Source: Lysobacterales bacterium
GTDB lineage: Bacteria; Pseudomonadota; Gammaproteobacteria; Xanthomonadales; Marinicellaceae
Length of the DNA: 7,906 nucleotides
NCBI GenBank assembly: GCA_026990095.1
Contig: JALSIL010000578.1
Coordinates: forward strand, 1 to 7,906
Reading direction: 5' to 3'
Within the stretch, counting starts at the first letter, position 1. Each line of letters opens with the position of its first letter. The notes under the pieces are model-generated. The model saw only the letters and a program-made list of their open reading frames with translations. It was not told where the DNA came from and did not search any database. Shown piece by piece: positions 1 to 5,836 of the stretch. The translations under genes were made by a program, and so were the position numbers.

Positions 1-579
1 CAGTCTGAATACCTGCTGTTTCTCAACCCAGATTGCCTCATTCAAAAAGACAGTATCGTTGAGTCAGTGAAGACTTTTAATAAGAGCTGCAAACTTGCAA
101 TTGTTGGAGCTTTGGTAAAGAACTCGGATGGCACTGAACAGCAGGCGACACGCCGAGATCTACCCACTTTATGGCGGGCAATAAAAACCTATACTAAAAT
201 AGAAAAACTGGCTAAATACTGTGGTTGTTTTGCTGGAGTCAATCTCAATTACAAGCCAATGTTTAAGCAAGCAAAACAAGTCGAAGCAATTTCAGGTGCG
301 TATATTTTTATTAACGCATCAATTTTCAAGGAACTAGGAGGGTTTGATGAAGGTTTTTTTATGCATTTTGAAGATCTCGATTTATGTAAACGCACCAGTG
401 ACGCAGGCTATAATATAGTATTAAATCCACTCATAAAGGTTACTCACCATCAAGGCACATCAAGTCAAAGTAATACAAAAGTTGGTTATTATAAAAAACA
501 AAGTCTTGTGAGATATTTTAGAAAACATCATTGTTTTATTTCATATCGATTAGTGCAATTAATTAGTCGCTTACTCTAG
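1..579 (+). CDS. Family 2 glycosyltransferase, rhamnosyltransferase-like (5' end missing)
   Basis: The reading frame is open from the first base, so the N-terminus lies outside the window; 192 codons are visible. A GTG at 67 is internal, because conserved family sequence precedes it. The first residues contain FLNPD, the DxD-like metal/nucleotide-sugar motif of GT2 enzymes. Residues 113-129 of the visible part read GGFDEGFFMHFEDLDLC, the acceptor-side ED block typical of WbbL/RfbF-type rhamnosyltransferases, followed by THHQGTSS and a basic end (KQSLVRYFRKHH). Such cytoplasmic enzymes transfer a sugar, often L-rhamnose from dTDP-rhamnose, to a lipid-linked O-antigen or exopolysaccharide precursor. 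The fold and family are clear; the sugar donor and acceptor are inferred only. The gene converges on the regulator at 715-3060, with an inverted-repeat element between them. Further polysaccharide genes probably lie upstream. Confidence 0.9.
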   Translation, partial: QSEYLLFLNPDCLIQKDSIVESVKTFNKSCKLAIVGALVKNSDGTEQQATRRDLPTLWRAIKTYTKIEKLAKYCGCFAGVNLNYKPMFKQAKQVEAISGAYIFINASIFKELGGFDEGFFMHFEDLDLCKRTSDAGYNIVLNPLIKVTHHQGTSSQSNTKVGYYKKQSLVRYFRKHHCFISYRLVQLISRLL

Positions 580-586
580 TTTAATT

Positions 587-701
587 CGTAACTACTCACC
601 CCTGTTATTGCGAGCGTAGCGTGACAACCTGTTTGGGTTTCACCAGATTTAAGAGATTACCACGACGTTCACTCCTCGCAATGACGTGGTAAGTAGTTAC
701 G
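587..701. repeat. MITE-like palindromic element with CATTGCGAG-type core
   Basis: The two ends form an imperfect inverted repeat. Bases 587-614 start CGTAACTACT and end TTATTGCGAG. The reverse complement of 675-701 starts CGTAACTACT and ends TCATTGCGAG. Inside the arms are GCGAGCGTAGCGTGACAA on the left and, on the opposite strand, GCGAGGAGTGAACGTCGTGG. These resemble the widespread dispersed repeats built on ATTGCGAG followed by AGCG-rich sequence. TTAATT occurs directly outside both ends (581-586 and 702-707), which could be a 6-bp target duplication, although the sequence is AT-rich and a chance match is possible. The element has no coding capacity. It fills the gap between two convergent genes and could fold into a long hairpin that stops transcription from both sides. 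The repeat structure is seen directly; mobility is inferred. Confidence 0.7.
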
Positions 702-714
702 TTAATTCTTCTTT

Positions 715-3060
715 TTAATTCTTTAATTCAGATTGAAATTTTTCTAATAATAATTGATCACCAATGCTCCAAAATTCACGGGCTTTTGGTTTTAATTCTC
801 GCATTAACATTGTAGCATTCAAAAAATCATTCTGGGAAGCAAAATATTGCGCTCTAAATTTTAAGGTTGGATATTTAAAACTGGTTAATTCTTGTATGCG
901 GTTTAAGGTTTTGAGATAACTATCCATATCGTTTTGCCATTGAAGTTCTAAGATTTCAAACCCAATATAACTTGCCTCTAAAAAATGACTGTTACCAATA
1001 TGGTGTTCCATCAGTTTAGTTAGCATTGTAGTGGCTTTGTTTTTGTAACCTTCAGCAGCAAATATATGTGCTTCTATACGAGGCAAATAATCACTGATTG
1101 ACTCTATTAAAATAGGATAAGCCGTTAAATAATCATTCAACTTTTTCCTAGCAACAAGCGCATTTTCAGTTCGAGCTGAAAGATACATATCAAGTGCAAC
1201 AATATATTCTGCATAGACAGGGTATTCATTGGGGTTGATCATAACAATCCCTAACATTTGTTTAACGGTATTTTTTGCTTCAGTTAATTTGTTATAGACA
1301 ATTTGCATTTCTGTTTGAATAGTTAAAGCCATGATTTTAGCTTCAATATTGTCATATTTAATGCTTAGACTCTGTAACTTATCAATCTCAACAATGGCTT
1401 TGGTTAGATAACCTTGGGCATACAAATTTCTTGCCTTACTTGCATAAAAATGAGCAAGAGTAATAGGTGAATCAACTTTATCTAGCCATTTATCTGCTTT
1501 TTCTAATGCCAAAAGTGACAAACCAGTCTCTGCCAGATCGTTATGAATATTGCTTTTTACCGTATAACTTGAAACCAGTCCTGTGTAATTCTGTAGTTTT
1601 TGATATTGTTTAATCGCTAAGTCACTGTGAATTTTAGCCTGATTATAGTGAAACAAGTGTTGGTTAACAATTGCAAGATTATGATTTAACTCAGCGACTA
1701 AACTTGGCAGTGGTTGATGCTTTTTGACCAATGTCAATTGTTTAGAGAGGATTGTCAAAGTTTCATCAGTTATCCCTATTCTGTCTTGAATCATGGCTTG
1801 GCTTGAAAGCGATACAATAATGGCCTTCATGTCTTTTTCTTGCTCAGATATTTTGATGGACTTGTTGAGGTAGTTTAGAGCTTCATCCAGTTTGTTGAGA
1901 TAAATTAATGCTCGTGCCTTAACATTATATAAATCATTTAAGTAATAACGATCAAAAGTGCTTAATTTTTCAATCGTTTCTGTGGTAGCAAGAGATTTTT
2001 GAAAATTTCCCAGTTCGGCCTCTACTTCTGCTAACAACAACCATGCAGGGAAAAAATGCTTATTCTGATTGACTGCAGTTTGTAAAAATTGTGAGGCCTT
2101 ATTAAACTCCCTGTTTCTAGCAGATGCCAGTCCCCTAACATAGCTTTCTATAACAAAATTAGAAACCTCGTTTGAATGCGTCGTGTTCTCAAAGACTACA
2201 CCAGAGGTAATATTCAGCTGTTGTATAACCCATACATCCGTTTTTTTAAACAGCTTGTTTAAGGTTGCTGCGTGCAACTCACCGTTGGCTAAAATTCCGT
2301 GCTTATTTCTAAGCACGATTTGAGAAACAAACTCATCGCCTTGCTTTATATTTTTAATCAACAATGAAAAATCAATATTGTCCTCTTGTGATAATTGTAA
2401 CGCCAAAACGTTGGTATCATCCTGTTTAAACCAACTGGTTTCAGGGCTTATTGATTCTATTTCTTTGTGTTGCTGTAATAATTCTGATAGGTAATTCAAA
2501 CCACCTATGTCTAACCATTCATCCGTCTTCTGCACAGGAACAATAGCAATATTTAATGATTCCTTACTGCTTATTAGAGGCTCAAGAGCAAGGGCTTCTG
2601 TATTCTGTTTTATAGGAATAGGTTGATTGATGACTTGATAAACTAAGAAGCCAAAAGTGATAACAACAAAGCTTATAAAGACAACTTTCCAATAAGAATG
2701 TTGAGGCGATATTGTATTTTCAGTTTCATCATCAATGAGTTCAACATTTGCCGCTAGACGGAAACCAACACCTCTAATGGTTTCAATAATTGATTCCTCG
2801 CAATCGGCAGGGTCTAGTATTTTCCTTAAACGAGAGATTTGTTTGTTGAGGGCAGAGTCGGTGATAATTTGATTGGGCCAAACAGCGGTCAAGATTTCAT
2901 TTTTGGTGATTAATTGCCCATGTCTTTGTAATAAAACCACAAGCATATCAAAGCTCTTTTTACTTAGATTTATTGCCTGAGACTTCTTTGTCAGAGTCCT
3001 TTGGCGTGGATTAACTTTAAACTCCAAAAAACCATAAATTTTATTCGTGTCTTTATTCAC
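715..3060 (-). CDS. CadC-like membrane-anchored winged-helix regulator with TPR domain
   Basis: From the GTG at 3060 the protein has 781 residues. Residues about 10-103 form an OmpR/PhoB-type winged-helix domain (trans_reg_C), with the block LSKKSFDMLVVLL, the VWP turn, the recognition helix around SALNKQISRLRKIL, and the wing motif TIRGVGFRL. One hydrophobic segment (about 124-144, WKVVFISFVVITFGFLVYQVI by position) would place the DNA-binding domain in the cytoplasm and the rest in the periplasm. A short stretch starting LNIAIVPV (about 169) resembles the region after the membrane segment in other CadC-like proteins. Residues about 305-590 are helical TPR-type repeats (for example FNKASQFLQTAVNQN and LDEALNYLNKSI), probably for ligand or protein sensing. 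It is divergent from the secreted-protein genes at 3229 onward and is likely to regulate them. A longer frame runs to a TTG at 3204, but it includes the gene's own promoter, so GTG with GGAGG at 3065-3069 is preferred. The signal sensed is unknown. Confidence 0.88.
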   Translation of the reverse strand: MNKDTNKIYGFLEFKVNPRQRTLTKKSQAINLSKKSFDMLVVLLQRHGQLITKNEILTAVWPNQIITDSALNKQISRLRKILDPADCEESIIETIRGVGFRLAANVELIDDETENTISPQHSYWKVVFISFVVITFGFLVYQVINQPIPIKQNTEALALEPLISSKESLNIAIVPVQKTDEWLDIGGLNYLSELLQQHKEIESISPETSWFKQDDTNVLALQLSQEDNIDFSLLIKNIKQGDEFVSQIVLRNKHGILANGELHAATLNKLFKKTDVWVIQQLNITSGVVFENTTHSNEVSNFVIESYVRGLASARNREFNKASQFLQTAVNQNKHFFPAWLLLAEVEAELGNFQKSLATTETIEKLSTFDRYYLNDLYNVKARALIYLNKLDEALNYLNKSIKISEQEKDMKAIIVSLSSQAMIQDRIGITDETLTILSKQLTLVKKHQPLPSLVAELNHNLAIVNQHLFHYNQAKIHSDLAIKQYQKLQNYTGLVSSYTVKSNIHNDLAETGLSLLALEKADKWLDKVDSPITLAHFYASKARNLYAQGYLTKAIVEIDKLQSLSIKYDNIEAKIMALTIQTEMQIVYNKLTEAKNTVKQMLGIVMINPNEYPVYAEYIVALDMYLSARTENALVARKKLNDYLTAYPILIESISDYLPRIEAHIFAAEGYKNKATTMLTKLMEHHIGNSHFLEASYIGFEILELQWQNDMDSYLKTLNRIQELTSFKYPTLKFRAQYFASQNDFLNATMLMRELKPKAREFWSIGDQLLLEKFQSELKN

Positions 3061-3064
3061 AATG

Positions 3065-3069
3065 CCTCC
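3065..3069 (-). promoter_or_regulatory. Ribosome-binding site deciding the GTG start of the regulator
   Basis: On the minus strand GGAGG is followed by CATT and then GTG (3060-3058). This is the only strong Shine-Dalgarno match near a start codon in this frame, and it lies downstream of the predicted promoter, so it fixes the start about 48 codons inside the longest open frame. The 4-base spacer is a little short but workable. Confidence 0.65.
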
Positions 3070-3121
3070 AAAGCTATATATTGCGGTATTAGTCCTGAAA
3101 TAGTCGCACAATATTCCGCTA

Positions 3122-3150
3122 ATTATCCTGCAATTGTCAAGCAATGTCAA
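3122..3150 (-). promoter_or_regulatory. Sigma-70-type promoter of the regulator gene
   Basis: Read on the minus strand: TTGACA (3150-3145), a 17-base spacer, then GATAAT (3127-3122). The -35 box matches the consensus perfectly and the -10 box matches five of six positions at optimal spacing. Transcription would start near 3115, giving a leader of about 55 bases before the GTG at 3060. This supports the shortened start of the regulator, since the longer frame would run through the promoter. Confidence 0.6.
3130..3150. promoter_or_regulatory. Candidate operator: tandem GCAAtTGTCAA direct repeat
   Basis: GCAATTGTCAA (3130-3140) is followed at once by GCAATGTCAA (3141-3150), so TGTCAA recurs with a 10-base period. 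OmpR/PhoB-family winged-helix domains bind as head-to-tail dimers to direct half-sites spaced about 10-11 bases; the PhoB box uses CTGTCA half-sites. The repeat covers the regulator's -35 box and lies upstream of the divergent secreted-protein genes. Binding would therefore be expected to repress the regulator and could act on the plus-strand operon. The repeat is seen directly; its role as a binding site is inferred. One copy may simply be the -35 hexamer. Confidence 0.45.
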
Positions 3151-3160
3151 ATTCGAAAAT

Positions 3161-3190
3161 TTAAGATGAGAATGTGATTTTCGTAATAAT
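3161..3190 (+). promoter_or_regulatory. Weak candidate promoter for the secreted-protein operon
   Basis: TTAAGA (3161-3166), an 18-base spacer, then AATAAT (3185-3190). The boxes match the sigma-70 consensus at four and five of six positions. Transcription would begin near 3197, leaving about 30 bases before the ATG at 3229. The -35 box is poor, which would fit a promoter that needs an activator bound at 3130-3150. This is a weak call in AT-rich DNA where such matches arise often. Confidence 0.3.
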
Positions 3191-3228
3191 GATGAAAACA
3201 ACAAAAATTTATAAATAGAGGATAAATG

Positions 3229-3510
3229 ATGAAAAAACCAAATGGTTTAAAAACCAGTAAATTAGGATGCTTGATATTAGGTATTTGGTGCATATTACCC
3301 AACGTGCTAGCAGGAGGCATTGGCTATACGATCGACAACTATGTCATGTCAAGTGGAGGTGGAGCCAGTAGTGGAGGTACTTATATGGTTCAAGGGTCGA
3401 TTGCGCAAGTCTCCACTGCTACTTCAAGCGGAGGTGTTTACCAGCTTCAAAGTGGTTATTGGCATGAGGTTTCACTTGATGAAGAAATTTTTAAAAATAG
3501 TTTTGAATAA
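3229..3510 (+). CDS. Small secreted Gly/Ser-rich protein with C-terminal IFKNSFE tag
   Basis: A 93-residue protein, or 94 from the ATG at 3226. The second ATG is preferred because AGAGGA (3217-3222) lies six bases before it, close to the seven-base spacing at the genes starting at 3526 and 4615. A signal peptide is clear: basic KKPNGLKTSK, a hydrophobic core GCLILGIWCILPN, then VLAGG as a likely cleavage site. The mature part (about 65 residues) reads YTIDNYVMSSGGGASSGGTY, then VQGSIAQ, then SSGGVYQLQSGYWH. This matches a small beta-rich module found in exported proteins of many bacteria with the pattern SSGG-Y-L-G-IGQ-SGG-Y-L-GGFW; its function is unknown to me. The last residues are EEIFKNSFE, similar to the end of the broken gene at 4615-4922. 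It is first in the run, 15 bases before the next gene, so the two are probably co-transcribed. Confidence 0.8.
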   Translation: MKKPNGLKTSKLGCLILGIWCILPNVLAGGIGYTIDNYVMSSGGGASSGGTYMVQGSIAQVSTATSSGGVYQLQSGYWHEVSLDEEIFKNSFE

Positions 3511-3525
3511 ATAGAGGAATAAAAA

Positions 3526-4521
3526 ATGAAAAATTTGAATAAAATTGGCTTATTGCTTTTAATCGTAAGTAGTATTGCAATAGGTGGTACAGTTGCAGTT
3601 GGATCACAATTTAGTTACCAAGGGCAATTGAAAGATAATGGGGCACCAGCAAATGGTCTCTATGATATGAGGTTTAGGATATATTCAGGATTGACTGGTG
3701 GTGCCGAACTGGGAACTATGGATATCGATGACGTTGAAGTGACTAATGGACTGTTTAGTGTTGCGCTTGATTTTGGTGATGCATTGTTTGACGGGAAAGA
3801 ACTTTATTTGGAAATATTGGTAACTGTGGCCAATTTCCCAGGATACTTTTTGCTAACTCCAAGACAAAGAATCAATGCAGTACCTTATGCCATTCAATCT
3901 GAATTTGTTGAAAATGGCTCAAGTCCTTGGCTGAATGCATTTAGTGGAGTTCAATATAATGGTGATGTCGTTGTTGGAAATCTTGTGGCTGATGCGGGTG
4001 ATACATTACAAGTTGTTTCAGATCCTGGTGACTCTCCACTACGCGTTATTGTTGATACAGTTGGTACACGTTTTAGAGTCAGTAAAAATGGTGGAACTGG
4101 TATCGGTAGTAATTATTCAGATGCACAGATACCAGATAATGGATTGAGGGTTAATGGAGATACGATATTAAATGGTAATTTAATCCAAGGTCTTGGTAAA
4201 CATGGTGCTATAAAAGCAGCTACTGTTATCCAGTGTGGAGCTGGCATTAATGGCGTGTCTGAAAGATTTTTTAATAATATTAATGGCAATGACTTTACCA
4301 CTACCCAAAACGGAGCAGGTGGTTATTGCACAATCACAGCGCCTTTTGATTTATCAGATGCTTATTGGGTAGTTAGTGCAAATAATGCAACCCTCTTTAC
4401 GTCATACAATGCAAGTTGCCAATTAAAATCAGGCACAACAACAGAGTTACTGTGCCAGATAAGCATGTTGAGTAATACCGTGACAAACGCCAATGGTACC
4501 TTGCAACTATTATTTTATTAA
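3526..4521 (+). CDS. Secreted modular protein with FxYQGxL N-terminal domain, tail-fibre-like
   Basis: A 331-residue protein with AGAGGA (3513-3518) seven bases before the ATG. Residues 1 to about 26 are a signal peptide (MKNLNKIGLLLLIVSSIAIGG by position). Residues about 28-122 form a recognisable beta-rich module: FSYQGQLKDNGAPANGLYD, RFRIYSG, VTNGLFSVALDFGDALFDG, LYLEILV and the closing TPRQRINAVPYA. I know this pattern from exported hypothetical proteins in diverse bacteria, often ahead of fibre-like repeats, but I do not know an assigned function. Residues about 140-222 carry short beta-repeat phrases (GDVVVGN, RFRVSKNGGTGIGSN, NGLRVNGDTILNGNLIQ) like trimeric fibre shafts. The C-terminal 100 residues hold four cysteines (237, 268, 298, 310) that could form two disulfides. 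It lacks the IFxNxFE ending of its neighbours. Likely surface or extracellular; its role is unknown. Confidence 0.8.
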   Translation: MKNLNKIGLLLLIVSSIAIGGTVAVGSQFSYQGQLKDNGAPANGLYDMRFRIYSGLTGGAELGTMDIDDVEVTNGLFSVALDFGDALFDGKELYLEILVTVANFPGYFLLTPRQRINAVPYAIQSEFVENGSSPWLNAFSGVQYNGDVVVGNLVADAGDTLQVVSDPGDSPLRVIVDTVGTRFRVSKNGGTGIGSNYSDAQIPDNGLRVNGDTILNGNLIQGLGKHGAIKAATVIQCGAGINGVSERFFNNINGNDFTTTQNGAGGYCTITAPFDLSDAYWVVSANNATLFTSYNASCQLKSGTTTELLCQISMLSNTVTNANGTLQLLFY

Positions 4522-4530
4522 TAAAGTGAT

Positions 4531-4560
4531 TGTTGAGGTGGGTACTTATTCATCTCAACA
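4531..4560 (+). terminator. Hairpin after the fibre-like gene, no T-tract
   Basis: TGTTGAGGTG (4531-4540) pairs with CATCTCAACA (4551-4560) over ten bases including one G-T pair, with a ten-base loop. It lies ten bases after the stop codon at 4519-4521. No run of T follows, so it is at best a weak or partial terminator, or an mRNA-stabilising structure that lowers expression of the genes downstream. It sits in the 93-base gap before the FG-GAP pseudogene, the only sizeable gap in the run. Confidence 0.35.
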
Positions 4561-4614
4561 TAAATTATGACACTAATTGTTTTAAAAAAACGTTGAAGCC
4601 CAGAGGAAAAGAAA

Positions 4615-4922
4615 ATGAAAAAATATAGCTTAAATATAATCTTCCTATTTATGTTATTAATAAATTGTCACAACAGCAATGCTGGTTTTGGAGCAATAAC
4701 TCAACCAGCTGCCTATATAAAAGTATCAAATACAGGTGACCATGATGGTTTTGAACGTCCGTTGCCATTGAAGGAAATACTATGGTCATAGGTGCAATAG
4801 TTGAAGATAATAATGCGACATGGGTAAATGGCGATGAATTTGATAATTCATTAATCAATTCAGGTGCTGCGTATCTATTTAGCATTGATGCTGATTTGAT
4901 TTTTGTCAATGGCTTTGAATAA
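4615..4922 (+). pseudogene. Secreted single-repeat FG-GAP protein with IFVNGFE end, frameshifted
   Basis: AGAGGA (4602-4607) precedes the ATG by seven bases. The first frame encodes a signal peptide (MKKYSLNIIFLFMLLINCHN) and then AAYIKVSNTGDHDGFER before running out of frame to a TAG at 4789. From 4761 the +2 frame continues the same protein: VAIEGNTMVIGAIVEDNNAT, VNGDEFDNSLINSGAAYLF, and DADLIFVNGFE ending at TAA 4920-4922. This is the FG-GAP/beta-propeller repeat pattern (SNTG-D-FG-SVA-GNT-VIGA-ED-N-TGVNGD-SGAAYVF) with a calcium-binding-like acidic loop. Restoring one base around 4758-4761, in CGTCCGTT where CGTTCCGTT is expected, would give one 102-residue protein. The family usually carries several repeats and here only one remains, which suggests earlier internal loss. 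It could be a true pseudogene, a sequencing error, or an allele. Its stop overlaps the next start (TAATG). Confidence 0.75.
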
Positions 4923-5797
4923 TGACAATAATTAAATTTTTTATACTTATATTTAGTTTGCAAGCACTGATAGTATCTGCACAACAACTACCTCAGCACA
5001 ATGAGTTCCAAGAATTGGGTTTGAGTTTTGATATCCCTTCTGGTTGGGTTGGGCAGTTATCTGGTGAGGCGGTGATGTTAGGGCATCATTCAATTGCAGG
5101 ATTGATAATCTTAACCGAAAACCAAGCAAAAAATGCATCAAGCTTAAAGGCATTGGCGATGGAAGGCGTGGTTGATGAGGGCATAAAACTGATGCCAACG
5201 GATGAATTTATATTGGTTGGAAAAAATCGTGTTGAGGGATTTTATCAGGGGCACTTTAATGGTACAGAAGTAAAAGTATATGCCATTGGTTTAATCAATG
5301 GATTGGGCAAAGGCATGAATATTATTATCATGACTGAGAGTGGTAAGTTTACCCAACAACACCAAACAGAGGCAAATAAACTGGCAGCTTCGGTTCGGTT
5401 TTTTAAATCAATTGACTCAAATGTTACAATGAAATGGAAAAATAAGATTGTTGGTACACAATTAAAATACATGCATACCTCAGGATCAAGTGATTATGGT
5501 GGTGGTTATACAGGCAGTTCGGATAAGACTTTTATCGAACTATGTTCAAATAACACCTTTAGTTATTATTCAAGTTCACAAGCCAGTTATTCTGGGAGTG
5601 GCGGCAGTGGTTATGCAGGAAACTCTAACAACAATGATGGTACTTATAAAATATCAGGTATTGGTGAGCAAGCGTATTTGTCTTTACACTTCAATAATGG
5701 CGAAGTCTATGAGTACCAATTATCCACCAACGATCAAGGCAATACATTTTTGAATGACAGACGGTATTTTGTGAGCGATTTAGAAAGCTGTTATTGA
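4922..5797 (+). CDS. Exported two-domain protein of unknown function
   Basis: A 291-residue protein whose ATG (4922-4924) overlaps the TAA of the preceding broken gene as TAATG. No Shine-Dalgarno motif is evident, so translation probably depends on coupling to the upstream frame. Residues 1-20 are a signal peptide (MTIIKFFILIFSLQALIVSA). Residues about 30-163 form one domain beginning LGLSFDIPSGWVGQ and ending LAASVRFF. Its opening (native-sequence phrase 'FDIP-GW') and closing amphipathic helix are like small PsbP/DUF1795-type lipid- or membrane-associated domains; this comparison is weak. Residues about 170-291 are a beta-rich domain: GTQLKYMHTSG, a Gly/Ser/Tyr-rich stretch, IELCSNNTFSYYSSS, GTYKISGIG, LSLHFNNGEVYEYQLS and NTFLNDRRYF. 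This is a lipocalin-like pattern seen in many exported hypothetical proteins. Cysteines at 208 and 290 could pair. Function unknown; last gene of the run. Confidence 0.8.
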   Translation: MTIIKFFILIFSLQALIVSAQQLPQHNEFQELGLSFDIPSGWVGQLSGEAVMLGHHSIAGLIILTENQAKNASSLKALAMEGVVDEGIKLMPTDEFILVGKNRVEGFYQGHFNGTEVKVYAIGLINGLGKGMNIIIMTESGKFTQQHQTEANKLAASVRFFKSIDSNVTMKWKNKIVGTQLKYMHTSGSSDYGGGYTGSSDKTFIELCSNNTFSYYSSSQASYSGSGGSGYAGNSNNNDGTYKISGIGEQAYLSLHFNNGEVYEYQLSTNDQGNTFLNDRRYFVSDLESCY

Positions 5798-5802
5798 TTT
5801 TG

Positions 5803-5830
5803 GTAGCGACAAGCCATGCCTTGTCGCTAC
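5803..5830. repeat. Perfect 11-bp stem palindrome between convergent genes
   Basis: GTAGCGACAAG (5803-5813) and CTTGTCGCTAC (5820-5830) pair perfectly around a six-base loop. It fills the 39-base gap between the stop of the exported protein (5795-5797) and the stop of ettA (5837). Neither strand has a T-run after the stem, so it is not a standard intrinsic terminator, though it could still block transcription or protect both 3' ends. Its sequence resembles dispersed GTAGCGACAAGGC/GCCTTGTCGCTAC palindromes known from several bacteria, so it may be a repeat-family copy; the loop differs from a full palindrome by one base. Confidence 0.6.
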
Positions 5831-5836
5831 GGAAAT

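Noticed and set aside
3320..3514. Second plus-strand frame overlapping the small secreted protein
   Set aside because: The other frame has a Shine-Dalgarno site, signal peptide, known module and C-terminal tag; this one has none of these.
4649..4987. Minus-strand open frame of 112 codons
   Set aside because: It is antisense to the FG-GAP gene and to the start of the 291-residue protein, whose plus-strand frames show signal peptides and family motifs. The minus product has no recognisable domain.
5490..5753. Plus-strand open frame of 87 codons inside the 291-residue gene
   Set aside because: It is out of frame within the Gly/Ser-rich region, with no ribosome-binding site and no domain.
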